NCBI GenBank assembly: GCA_045223915.1
Contig: JBGUZU010000037.1
Coordinates: 97,055 to 161,054, forward strand
Reading direction: 5' to 3'
Source of the DNA: Ruminimicrobiellum sp045223915
GTDB lineage: Bacteria > Elusimicrobiota > Endomicrobiia > Endomicrobiales > Endomicrobiaceae
Length of the DNA stretch: 64,000 nt
This document shows positions 57,382 to 64,000 of this stretch, piece after piece (within the stretch, counting starts at the first letter, position 1; each line of letters begins with the position of its first letter). Position numbers and translations under genes: made by a program. The notes beneath the pieces are model-generated. The model was not told the DNA's origin and ran no database searches. It was given only the letters and a program-made list of their open reading frames with translations.

Positions 57382-58353
57382 TTATTGCTTATCCGTATTA
57401 TATTGCTTAATTATTTTTCTATATCTTACAATTTCATAAATTTCGTCTACATTTGCCGAAATTTTTATAATTTTACCATCGTCTGTATTCGTATTTCTCA
57501 CATAAAATCCCGTCAACATCTTTGCTAAAGTTCCGTTATTATTTTGTGCTACGGAAAATTGAGGACTTATTTTCAATCCGGCTTTGTTCGTAGCAGCAAA
57601 ATCTTCCTTACTCATATTTGAACAATCATATTTTAAATTATGAACAACTGTCAGTTCTCCCGTATATATTATTTTTATTATCATGTATTTATTGTTAACT
57701 TTGCTTAAAGCAACTACTTTTGCTTTTTCGTTACCTTCGCTTCTAAAATAATTTTTTTGAAAAAACTGTAATCTTTCGATATACGGATTCATCGTTTCCG
57801 ACATTAAAGCCAACACTTTATATTTACTGCCTTTTTTATTTAGTTCCTCGGAACGATCCGAAGCACCGTATTGTATAAAATCAAGTCCGATATCACTTTC
57901 CAAAAATCTCTCGTTGTCCGCTTCCAACAAAGATTCGAACTCATTCAATAAATTTTCCGTCTCTTTTTTTATTTCTGTAGCTTCTTTTAATATTTTTTGA
58001 ATGGAATTGTCTGTCGTTACATCCGGCCAATCAATCATATACTTTTTTGCTTTATATTCTATTTCTTTTGCTTTAATCTGATTTTCTATTTCTATTCTTT
58101 TTATACCGTCTTCTTCCGAATCAAAAATTCTTTGTAATTTTCTAATGTCTTTTTTGTTTTGTTCTTCAAGAGCTTTAAGTTCATTTTCTTTTTCAAGAGC
58201 CTGTTCGTCTTCTGACAATTCTTCATCTTCTTTTACTCTTTCCGTTTTAAACTCTTTAGGTTCAAAATCTATAAACTCTTCCTGAAAGCCGTCATCCTCG
58301 CAAAAACAAGGGACACTTAATAACATCATGATTATAAATAAAATAACTTTCAT
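57382..58353 (-). CDS. secreted coiled-coil protein of unknown function
   Basis: Unrecognised 323-residue protein. Signal peptide MKVILFIIMMLLSVPCFC (the cysteines do not form a good lipobox), then an acidic Glu/Lys/Asp segment with a long predicted coiled coil (about 45-150: DEQALEKENELKALEEQNKK and KEATEIKKETENLLNEFES). A mixed alpha/beta C-terminal domain (about 165-320) includes VVALSKVNNKYMIIKIIYTG and a beta strand before VRYRKIIKQYN. GGGGA ribosome site. It sits between the Fe-S nuclease and argB in the same operon, which does not suggest a role. Confidence 0.7.
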   Translation of the reverse strand: MKVILFIIMMLLSVPCFCEDDGFQEEFIDFEPKEFKTERVKEDEELSEDEQALEKENELKALEEQNKKDIRKLQRIFDSEEDGIKRIEIENQIKAKEIEYKAKKYMIDWPDVTTDNSIQKILKEATEIKKETENLLNEFESLLEADNERFLESDIGLDFIQYGASDRSEELNKKGSKYKVLALMSETMNPYIERLQFFQKNYFRSEGNEKAKVVALSKVNNKYMIIKIIYTGELTVVHNLKYDCSNMSKEDFAATNKAGLKISPQFSVAQNNNGTLAKMLTGFYVRNTNTDDGKIIKISANVDEIYEIVRYRKIIKQYNTDKQ

Positions 58354-58365
58354 AAAATTATCCCC

Positions 58366-59130
58366 TTATATAAGATCTGCAATCGTTACTTTAAAATCAT
58401 CTTCTCTTGTTTTCAAGCTGCTATATTTGCAAGAAGATTTAAAATCACATAAACTGCATTTATCCGTATTAGGATCAAACTCGTTATTATTAATTTTTTC
58501 AGCGACCTGTAAAGATAAATTCAATGCACTCTTTATTTGTTCTTCGTTTCTGGCAGTATAAATTTTTTTGTTATGGGACAAAAAATATATTGCTATTCTG
58601 TCGGGAATAAACCCGAGTGCAACTTTGCATGCATAACAATACAAACTTAATTGCAAATCATTATCTACTTTTTCCTGTTCCCATATAACTCTATGAGTTT
58701 TATAATCCACCAACTCTCTTGTTCCGTCCTCATATTCGTCAATTCTGTCGATTATTCCTATAAAAGAATATTTTCCTATTTCGGATTTAAAATTGTGTTC
58801 GGTAGATATTTTTTTAGGAGGATATTTCCCGTACGTTTCCCAAAAATTTTTTAAAACATCTACTGCTCTCAAATAAGCAACGTATGCTTCCTGATTCGTT
58901 TCATAACCGCTGCTTTCCCAACACGTATTTAAGCTATCCGTTAAATCTTCAAAAGAATATTTACCTTTCTTATAAAAATCATCTAAAGTCTTGTGAACCG
59001 AGTTTCCGAAAGAAATATCTCCGTTTAAAGGAATATATTTATTTTCCAAATATATCAATTTATATTTGTGCGGACAGAACAAATATGTATTTATTCTCGA
59101 ATAACTGATTTTAAAAGAATTATCTCTCAC
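58366..59130 (-). CDS. stand-alone RecB-family nuclease with Fe-S cluster (AddB/Cas4-like)
   Basis: A 254-residue PD-(D/E)XK nuclease. The active site is His46 (GNSVHKTL), Asp128 (GIIDRIDEY), Asp142 and Lys144 in ELVDYKTH, plus a QLSLYCYA helix that is typical of RecB-family nucleases. Cys19 and the C-terminal Cys225-x2-Cys228-x5-Cys234 provide four ligands for a [4Fe-4S] cluster, as in Cas4 and AddB. There is no helicase domain, and no cas or add gene nearby. Gap of two bases to rsmD and twelve to the coiled-coil gene. Likely a DNA exonuclease in repair; the partner is unknown. Confidence 0.88.
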   Translation of the reverse strand: MRDNSFKISYSRINTYLFCPHKYKLIYLENKYIPLNGDISFGNSVHKTLDDFYKKGKYSFEDLTDSLNTCWESSGYETNQEAYVAYLRAVDVLKNFWETYGKYPPKKISTEHNFKSEIGKYSFIGIIDRIDEYEDGTRELVDYKTHRVIWEQEKVDNDLQLSLYCYACKVALGFIPDRIAIYFLSHNKKIYTARNEEQIKSALNLSLQVAEKINNNEFDPNTDKCSLCDFKSSCKYSSLKTREDDFKVTIADLI

Positions 59131-59132
59131 TG

Positions 59133-59699
59133 TTATATCATCCTGTAAAAAGCAACTACGGTATCACCGTACTTTTCTGTTCTGTAATTGTTTAATCCTG
59201 CAACATCCCCTACCGGTTCTTTCATATGCCTTTGAGAAATAACTATTCCGTTTTCTTTAAGCATAGAAAATAAAACAACATTTTTCAGTGTGGGATATGT
59301 TAAAGCCAATGCTTTTTTGTCTCCGTCTTTATAAGGCGGTCCCATAAAAATAATATCGTATTTATTTTGAAATTTCGGAAATCCTTTTACGACATCACAT
59401 TTTACAATGTCGGCTTTATCTTCAAATCCGAGCATTTTCAAATTATATTTTACAAGTGCTATAGATTTATCGCTTATTTCGGCAAAAACTACTCTCTTTG
59501 CGCCTCTGGAAAGAGCTTCTATACCCACCGAACCCACACCGGCATACAAATCAAGAAACAAACTGTCGGGCAATATAGGTGTAATAATATCGAATACGGA
59601 TTTTTTCATCATACCGAGCATCGGTCTGATTGAAAAATCTTCTTTCGGTAATGTTTTTAGTTGTCTGCCTCTTGCAGTTCCGGCTATAACTTTTAACAT
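59133..59699 (-). CDS. rsmD: 16S rRNA (guanine(966)-N(2))-methyltransferase RsmD-like, variant motif IV
   Basis: Class I SAM methyltransferase, 188 residues. LKVIAGTARGRQLKTL is the RsmD N-terminus, RPMLGMMKKSVFDII the next block, LFLDLYAGVGSVGIEALSRGA the SAM-binding motif I and VVFAEISDKSIALVKYNL motif II. Motif IV, normally (D/N)PPY and needed to hold the target amino group, reads GPPY (120-123) here because the codon is GGA. The rest of the fold looks intact, so either activity is altered or the Asp is replaced functionally. Two bases upstream of the Fe-S nuclease gene. Confidence 0.88.
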   Translation of the reverse strand: MLKVIAGTARGRQLKTLPKEDFSIRPMLGMMKKSVFDIITPILPDSLFLDLYAGVGSVGIEALSRGAKRVVFAEISDKSIALVKYNLKMLGFEDKADIVKCDVVKGFPKFQNKYDIIFMGPPYKDGDKKALALTYPTLKNVVLFSMLKENGIVISQRHMKEPVGDVAGLNNYRTEKYGDTVVAFYRMI

Positions 59700-59768
59700 A
59701 ATAAAATCCCAATATTTTATGACTAATATTTTACTATTTTTGTATTAAAGTTTAAAGATTAAAAGCAA

Positions 59769-60482
59769 TTATTTTTGTTTCGGAAATTTTGCAAAAAAAA
59801 GTCCCAATTCAAACAAAAGATAAGTAGGTATAAACAATAAAATTTGAGAAACTACATCCGGCGGAGTAAGGATTGCCGCAATAATAAGAAGTATTACTAC
59901 AATATAAGGCCTTTTATTTTTTAAACTCTCCAACGATACAATATCAAATCTAACCAAAAAGTATATTGCTATCGGAAATTGGAACATTAAACCGAATGCC
60001 AAAATAAGCCAACCGGAAAGAACTACAAAGTTGCTTATTCCCAAGATAGGTTTAATTTGTTCGGTTGCAAAGCTCATAGAAAACTTCATTATCAACGGCA
60101 ATACAAAACCAATACACATTGCCGCACCCAAAACAAAAAGGAAAGTTGAACAAAATACTGCCGTTTTTACAAATTTTTTTTCTTTATCGTATAATGCGGG
60201 AAGCAAAAATTGCCATATTTTATAAATTATATAGGGAAATCCTAAAACAAGAGCAAGCACAAAACCTATTTTCAAATTTAGAATAAAAACTTCCATCGGA
60301 GAGAAAAAATTCAATTGTGCATTATCAACAGGAAAGCTCCACTGTACCAACCAATCGATACAATATGGAGCTAAAAAATAACCTATAGGAAATAAAACGA
60401 CTAAACAAACAACTATTGAAATGATTGTTTTTCTTAGTTCGGATAAATGATAAGTTAAAGTTTCCTGATCTAAATCCGCCAT
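59769..60482 (-). CDS. tatC: Sec-independent protein translocase TatC
   Basis: Twin-arginine signal receptor, 237 residues with six predicted transmembrane helices. The N-terminal HLSELRKTIISIVVCLVVLF and the loop FSPMEVFILNLKIGFVLAL are conserved; the Glu of the signal-binding site is in the first loop region. It exports folded, often cofactor-bearing proteins. It follows tatA by five bases; no tatB is seen, so TatA probably does both jobs. Confidence 0.95.
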   Translation of the reverse strand: MADLDQETLTYHLSELRKTIISIVVCLVVLFPIGYFLAPYCIDWLVQWSFPVDNAQLNFFSPMEVFILNLKIGFVLALVLGFPYIIYKIWQFLLPALYDKEKKFVKTAVFCSTFLFVLGAAMCIGFVLPLIMKFSMSFATEQIKPILGISNFVVLSGWLILAFGLMFQFPIAIYFLVRFDIVSLESLKNKRPYIVVILLIIAAILTPPDVVSQILLFIPTYLLFELGLFFAKFPKQK

Positions 60483-60487
60483 TTAAT

Positions 60488-60727
60488 TTACTTATCTGTT
60501 TTTTCTTCCGACTTTGTATCTGTAATTTGTTGCTTTTCCGAAGTTGTATCACCGGATTCCGCTTTTGCTATTTCATCGGACTCTTTTTTTAACATTTCTT
60601 TTGCTTTTTTATATTCGTGACCGGCTCTTGCTATCGCTTTTACCAATTCCGGAATCTTTTTTGCACCGAAGAACAAAATTACTATTACTATAAGAATTAC
60701 AACTATTTCAGAAAAACCTAAGCCCAT
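60488..60727 (-). CDS. tatA: Sec-independent protein translocase TatA
   Basis: Small single-helix Tat component, 79 residues. MGLGFSEIVVILIVIVILFFGAKKIPEL shows the hinge FGAKKIPEL in outline and an amphipathic helix follows (VKAIARAGHEYKKAKEML), then a charged tail. Good GGAGG-type ribosome site (TTTACCTCC on the plus strand). It lies 32 bases after leuC. Confidence 0.93.
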   Translation of the reverse strand: MGLGFSEIVVILIVIVILFFGAKKIPELVKAIARAGHEYKKAKEMLKKESDEIAKAESGDTTSEKQQITDTKSEEKTDK

Positions 60728-60759
60728 AATTTTACCTCCAATAAAAACTTACACAAAAT

Positions 60760-62022
60760 TTATTTTATTGTTGTAGGGTCTGCAATATATCCTTTAATTG
60801 CAGAGGCTGCAGCCACAGCCGGACTTGCCAAAAAGAGTTCGGACTTTGTATTTCCCATTCTTCCTACGAAATTTCTGTTTGTGGTAGAAACACATTTCTC
60901 TCCGTTAGCAAGAATACCCATATGACCGCCCAAACACGGACCGCAAGTAGGTGCGGAAATTATCGCACCGGCTTCTATAAATATTTTCATTAAACCTTCT
61001 TTTAATGCATCCGCATAAACTTGAGGTGTAGCAGGTATAATAATTGTTCTGACATTACTGTTAACTTTTTTACCTTTCAATATTGATGCAGCAACTCTTA
61101 AATCTTCAATTCTTCCGTTTGTGCAAGAACCTATAACAACCTGATCTATATAAGTTTTTTTCATTGATTTTGCGGCTTTTGCATTTTCCGGTAAAAACGG
61201 TAACGATATCTGAGGATAAATTTTTGAACAATCTATCTCGATAATATTTGCATATTTTGCATCTTTATCACTTTCATAAACTTTAAATTTTCTTAATGCT
61301 CTTTTTGATACGTAATCCAATGTAATTTTATCTACAGGGAAAATTCCCGATTTTCCGCCGGCTTCAATAGCCATGTTTGCCATTGTAAGTCTGTCGGCCA
61401 TTTTTAAATTTTTTACTGTTTCACCGGTAAATTCCATTGTTTGATATAATGCACCGTCAACACCGATTTTTCCTATCGTGTAAAGAATCAAATCTTTACC
61501 GCTGACGAATTTGTTTAATTTTCCTTTATATACAAACTTTATTGATTGAGGAACTTTTAACCAAACTTTACCTGTCGCAAGAGAAGCACCTACATCGGTT
61601 GAACCTACACCTGTTGAAAATGCACCTAAAGCTCCGTAAGTACAAGTATGAGAGTCTGCTCCGATGACAATATCACCGGGAACAACTATTCCTTTTTCCG
61701 GAAGCAATGCGTGTTCTATACCAACATTACCGCCTTCATAATAATGTTTTATTTTTTCTTTTTTGGCAAATTCTCTGACAAACTTAACATTTTCTGCCGA
61801 TTTAATATCTTTGTTAGGGGTAAAATGGTCCATAACCAAAGCTATTTTATTTTTATCAAAAACATGCTTTTTGCCCGTTTTTAAATATTCTTTTATTGCA
61901 AGAGGTGCGGTAACATCGTTAGATAACGATATATCAACTTTCGGTTCTATAAATTCGCCCGGAACAACAGCTTTTTTACCGCAATGAGCTGCCAATATTT
62001 TTTCTGTTATTGTTTGACCCAT
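60760..62022 (-). CDS. leuC: 3-isopropylmalate dehydratase large subunit (LeuC, HacA-type)
   Basis: Fe-S isomerase of leucine biosynthesis that converts 2- to 3-isopropylmalate with LeuD; cytosolic. The 420 residues (short HacA-type rather than the roughly 470-residue form) hold GADSHTCTYGALGAFSTGVGS in outline, VIGSCTNGRIEDL and APTCGPCLGGHMG, which include the three cluster cysteines. It directly follows leuA (one base between). leuD and leuB are absent from the window, so the pathway is split. Homoaconitase is an alternative substrate class for this subfamily. Confidence 0.93.
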   Translation of the reverse strand: MGQTITEKILAAHCGKKAVVPGEFIEPKVDISLSNDVTAPLAIKEYLKTGKKHVFDKNKIALVMDHFTPNKDIKSAENVKFVREFAKKEKIKHYYEGGNVGIEHALLPEKGIVVPGDIVIGADSHTCTYGALGAFSTGVGSTDVGASLATGKVWLKVPQSIKFVYKGKLNKFVSGKDLILYTIGKIGVDGALYQTMEFTGETVKNLKMADRLTMANMAIEAGGKSGIFPVDKITLDYVSKRALRKFKVYESDKDAKYANIIEIDCSKIYPQISLPFLPENAKAAKSMKKTYIDQVVIGSCTNGRIEDLRVAASILKGKKVNSNVRTIIIPATPQVYADALKEGLMKIFIEAGAIISAPTCGPCLGGHMGILANGEKCVSTTNRNFVGRMGNTKSELFLASPAVAAASAIKGYIADPTTIK

Positions 62023-62023
62023 T

Positions 62024-63577
62024 TTATTTCTTTCCTCCGAATTGCATTATAACTATTTTGTTTACGGCATGAATGTAAGCATTTATACTTGCTTCAACAA
62101 TATCGGTAGACATACCTTTACCGATATATTTAGCCCCGTTATATTTTACTTTAACATTTACTTCACCTTGAGCATCTTCACCGCTTGAAATTGCTCTTAA
62201 AGTATAATCTTCCAAATCTACGGTTATACCTGTAATTTTATCTATAGCTTTATATGCGGCATCTACAGGTCCCGATCCGCAAGCTGCTTCTTGTATAATT
62301 TCTTTTTTATTTTTAATTGTTTTAACAAGTCTTATTGTCGCCGTAGGAATTACACCGACACCTGAAGTAACGTTTACATAATCTATGGTATAAACTTCTT
62401 TAACTCCGGATACGGACTGTTCCACCAATGAATTTATATCATCGTCAAACACACATTTTTTCTTATCTGCCAAAAGTTTAAATTTTTCAAATAATTGTTC
62501 CATAACTTCAGGTTGCAATTTGTTGTATCCCAAATCTTTTAATCTCTTAAAGAAAGCATGTCTTCCGGAATGTTTTCCCAATACCAACAAACTTTCAGGA
62601 ACTCCAACATCTTGCGGAGACATAATTTCGTAAGTTCTTTTATCTTTTAACATTCCGTCCTGGTGAATACCGGACTCATGCGCAAAAGCATTTATACCGA
62701 CAATAGCTTTGTTAGGTTGAACCGTAATTCCCGTTAAATTAGAAACCAACTTACTCGATTTATATATTTCTTTTGTCTTGATATTATAATTTACAGGATA
62801 AAACATAGGTTTTGTTTTTATTGCCATTACAATTTCTTCTATTGCGGCATTACCTGCTCTTTCACCTATACCGTTAACCGTACATTCTATCTGTCTTGCA
62901 CCGTTTTCTATTGCTGCCAAAGAATTTGCAACACCCAATCCCAAATCGTTATGACAATGAACGCTTATAACAGCCTTTTCTATATTTTTTACTCTTTGTT
63001 TAATTGTTGCGATTAAATTACCGAATTCCGAAGGAATTGCATAACCTACGGTATCGGGAATATTTACTGTTGTTGCTCCTGTTGCAATAACTGCTTCTAT
63101 TATTGAACACAAATAATCCACATCACTTCTACTTGCATCTTCCGCGGAAAATTCCACATCGTCACAAAAACTTTTTGCAAGTTTTACGGCATTAACAGCC
63201 ATATCGAAAACTTGTTGTCTTGTCTTTTGTAATTTCTTTTCTATATGCAAATCAGATGTTGCAATAAATGTATGAATCCTCGGTTTTTTTGAATATTTTA
63301 TTGCATTCCAACAAGTTGTAATATCTTTTGTGTTTGCTCTGCAAAGTCCGCAAATTACAGGACCTTTAACCTGTTGTGCTATTGATTTTACGGAATCAAA
63401 ATCTCCTTGGCTTGATATCGGAAAACCTGCCTCTATAATATCCACATTCATAGCGGCAAGTTGCTGTGCAACCAATAACTTTTCCTGGAAAGTTAAACTT
63501 GCTCCCGGTGATTGCTCTCCGTCTCTTAATGTTGTATCAAAAAAAACTACCGTATCTTTTTTATTTTTCTTTACCAT
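62024..63577 (-). CDS. leuA: 2-isopropylmalate synthase
   Basis: First committed enzyme of leucine biosynthesis, condensing 2-ketoisovalerate with acetyl-CoA; cytosolic. The 517 residues have the catalytic start FFDTTLRDGEQSPGASLT, metal-binding HCHNDLGLGVANSLAAIENGA and CTVNGIGERAGNAA, then the C-terminal regulatory LeuA domain (about 395-510, IPTATIRLVKTI and the glycine-rich GSGPVDAAYKAIDKI) for leucine feedback. GAGG ribosome site. It starts the long operon down to the second GH57 gene; a small Leu/Ile-rich frame and a hairpin lie in its leader. Confidence 0.96.
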   Translation of the reverse strand: MVKKNKKDTVVFFDTTLRDGEQSPGASLTFQEKLLVAQQLAAMNVDIIEAGFPISSQGDFDSVKSIAQQVKGPVICGLCRANTKDITTCWNAIKYSKKPRIHTFIATSDLHIEKKLQKTRQQVFDMAVNAVKLAKSFCDDVEFSAEDASRSDVDYLCSIIEAVIATGATTVNIPDTVGYAIPSEFGNLIATIKQRVKNIEKAVISVHCHNDLGLGVANSLAAIENGARQIECTVNGIGERAGNAAIEEIVMAIKTKPMFYPVNYNIKTKEIYKSSKLVSNLTGITVQPNKAIVGINAFAHESGIHQDGMLKDKRTYEIMSPQDVGVPESLLVLGKHSGRHAFFKRLKDLGYNKLQPEVMEQLFEKFKLLADKKKCVFDDDINSLVEQSVSGVKEVYTIDYVNVTSGVGVIPTATIRLVKTIKNKKEIIQEAACGSGPVDAAYKAIDKITGITVDLEDYTLRAISSGEDAQGEVNVKVKYNGAKYIGKGMSTDIVEASINAYIHAVNKIVIMQFGGKK

Positions 63578-63602
63578 TTTTATTTCCTCTAATTATTTGT
63601 TT

Positions 63603-63651
63603 TTTTCAGCTTATCAATTTTTTGTTATACAAACAAATAAATAATCAGCTA
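63603..63651 (-). promoter_or_regulatory. imperfect hairpin in the leuA leader
   Basis: On the minus strand AGCT and the AGCT that follows about 40 bases later close an imperfect stem whose tip pairs TTTGTT with AACAAA around a 5-base loop. It directly follows the stop of the candidate leader peptide at 63649-63717. No T run follows, so it is not a simple terminator. Confidence 0.35.
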
Positions 63652-63717
63652 TTGTAATCGCCAATTTCCTAAAAAACCTATATGTAATATTTTTAATATA
63701 ATTTTATTAGTTTTCAT
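63649..63717 (-). CDS. candidate leader peptide of leuA
   Basis: A 22-codon frame starting nine bases after a minus-strand TATAAT (63727-63732), so the start codon would lie near the transcription start. It reads MKTNKIILKILHIGFLGNWR then LQ: four Leu (all TTA) and four Ile, eight branched-chain residues in 22. Leader peptides of leu and ilv operons are rich in the regulating residues, but here they are dispersed, not clustered, and TTA/ATA are simply common in AT-rich DNA. No good ribosome site. Could be chance. Confidence 0.3.
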   Translation of the reverse strand: MKTNKIILKILHIGFLGNWRLQ

Positions 63718-63721
63718 ATTC

Positions 63722-63736
63722 TTGTTATTATAACAA
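63722..63736. promoter_or_regulatory. 15-bp palindrome over the leuA -10 region
   Basis: TTGTTAT and ATAACAA around a single T, containing the TATAAT used as the candidate -10 (63727-63732). No good -35 was found. It could be a repressor site or a coincidence in AT-rich sequence. Confidence 0.35.
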
Positions 63737-63746
63737 AATAAAAATA

Positions 63747-63787
63747 AAAAAAGAACAGAGCAAAAAGCATTTACTCTGTTCTTTTTT
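63747..63787 (-). terminator. rho-independent terminator of the autotransporter-like gene
   Basis: A 14-bp stem AAAAAAGAACAGAG / CTCTGTTCTTTTTT with a 13-base loop; on the minus strand it leads into a T-rich run. It lies just after the stop of the partial gene at the window edge. Confidence 0.9.
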
Positions 63788-63801
63788 CGTAACAATAATT
63801 T

Positions 63802-64000
63802 TTAAAACTTGTACTTAATTCCTAAATTACCAACAAATCCATTTCTTCCGCCGCTTCTGCCGGTTACCTGTGCATAGCAGCTCCAAACTGTTCCGATAAA
63901 GTCTTTGTTTACTCCTGCTCCGTATTCTACATAACCGTCTATACTGTCAAGTTCAAGTTCTACTCCTTCTGCTTTTACCGTAGGTTTACTACCTAAATTT
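63802..64000 (-). CDS. autotransporter-type outer-membrane beta-barrel protein, C-terminal fragment
   Basis: Only the last 65 codons are inside the window; the gene continues to the right. The translated end contains GYVEYGAGVNKDFIGTVWSC, YAQVTGRSGGRNGFVGN and a final LGIKYKF strand with a terminal Phe. This is the closing pattern of autotransporter beta-barrel domains (strand, Gly-Asn turn, strand ending in an aromatic residue), inserted by the BAM complex. It ends in TAA and a good terminator. The passenger and total length are unknown. Confidence 0.75.
   Translation of the reverse strand, partial: NLGSKPTVKAEGVELELDSIDGYVEYGAGVNKDFIGTVWSCYAQVTGRSGGRNGFVGNLGIKYKF

Noticed and set aside
58366..59130. 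CRISPR adaptation gene cas4
   Set aside because: Motifs fit Cas4/AddB, but there is no repeat-spacer array or other cas gene in the window.
1..64000. tRNA, rRNA, prophage, insertion sequence or integrated plasmid
   Set aside because: No cloverleaf, rRNA core sequence, transposase, integrase or phage structural gene was found on reading both strands. Codon use is similar across the window.

Overview
This window looks like ordinary chromosome from a low-G+C, Gram-negative bacterium. The evidence for a Gram-negative envelope is a lipid A acyltransferase, beta-barrel outer-membrane proteins, an autotransporter barrel at the right edge, a TolA-like coiled-coil protein and TatA/TatC. Several features fit Elusimicrobiota, for example gut or rumen Endomicrobium-type lineages: two GH57 glucan enzymes, GTP-type PEP carboxykinase, a mannose-type PTS joined to hprK/rapZ/yvcK, and a MoxR-Bat cluster. 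That placement is an inference from gene content; no rRNA gene is present to settle it. No phage, IS element, CRISPR array, tRNA or rRNA was seen.

Layout. Positions 1-7.3 kb (minus strand) hold cell-envelope genes: uppP, a PAS membrane sensor, a DJ-1 protein, a cyclophilin lipoprotein, mltG, a NYN nuclease, two tandem paralogous barrel proteins, a secreted protein and ruvX. Positions 7.4-15 kb hold cinA, thrC, thrS, pckG and ndk, separated by unusual AT-rich repeats. Positions 15.2-18.9 kb form a plus-strand island: an XRE regulator, an exported SpoVG-like protein and two GAF-GGDEF diguanylate cyclases. Positions 18.9-29.2 kb (minus) are one large carbon-sensing PTS operon: hpf, ptsN, hprK, rapZ, yvcK, EIIA, EIIB, a GH57 glucanotransferase, EIIC, EIID, HPr and EI. 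Positions 29.3-34.9 kb hold smc, a DUF362 ferredoxin and lpxL. A Lys-rich Ig-like protein follows.

Positions 35.6-42.3 kb (plus) are the classic rimP-nusA-infB-rbfA-nrnA-truB operon behind a terminator-like rimP leader hairpin. Positions 42.4-52.6 kb (minus) are a MoxR-DUF58-BatA/B/C/D operon carrying an extra 921-residue Sel1/TolA-like protein. Positions 53-63.6 kb (minus) form a long operon running from leuA and leuC through tatA, tatC, rsmD, an Fe-S nuclease, argB, a PHP phosphoesterase and a TPR protein to a second GH57 enzyme. The window ends inside an autotransporter-type barrel gene.

The items most worth a second look are: (i) a scattered set of intergenic elements that combine period-7 or period-8 degenerate tandem arrays with tiny 3-nt-loop AT-rich palindromes; (ii) an exported, possibly duplicated SpoVG-fold protein in operon with two diguanylate cyclases; (iii) a 113-bp structured inverted repeat beside pckG; (iv) an operator-like palindrome lying exactly between the -35 and -10 of an apparently leaderless gene; and (v) a GPPY in place of (D/N)PPY in the RsmD catalytic motif.
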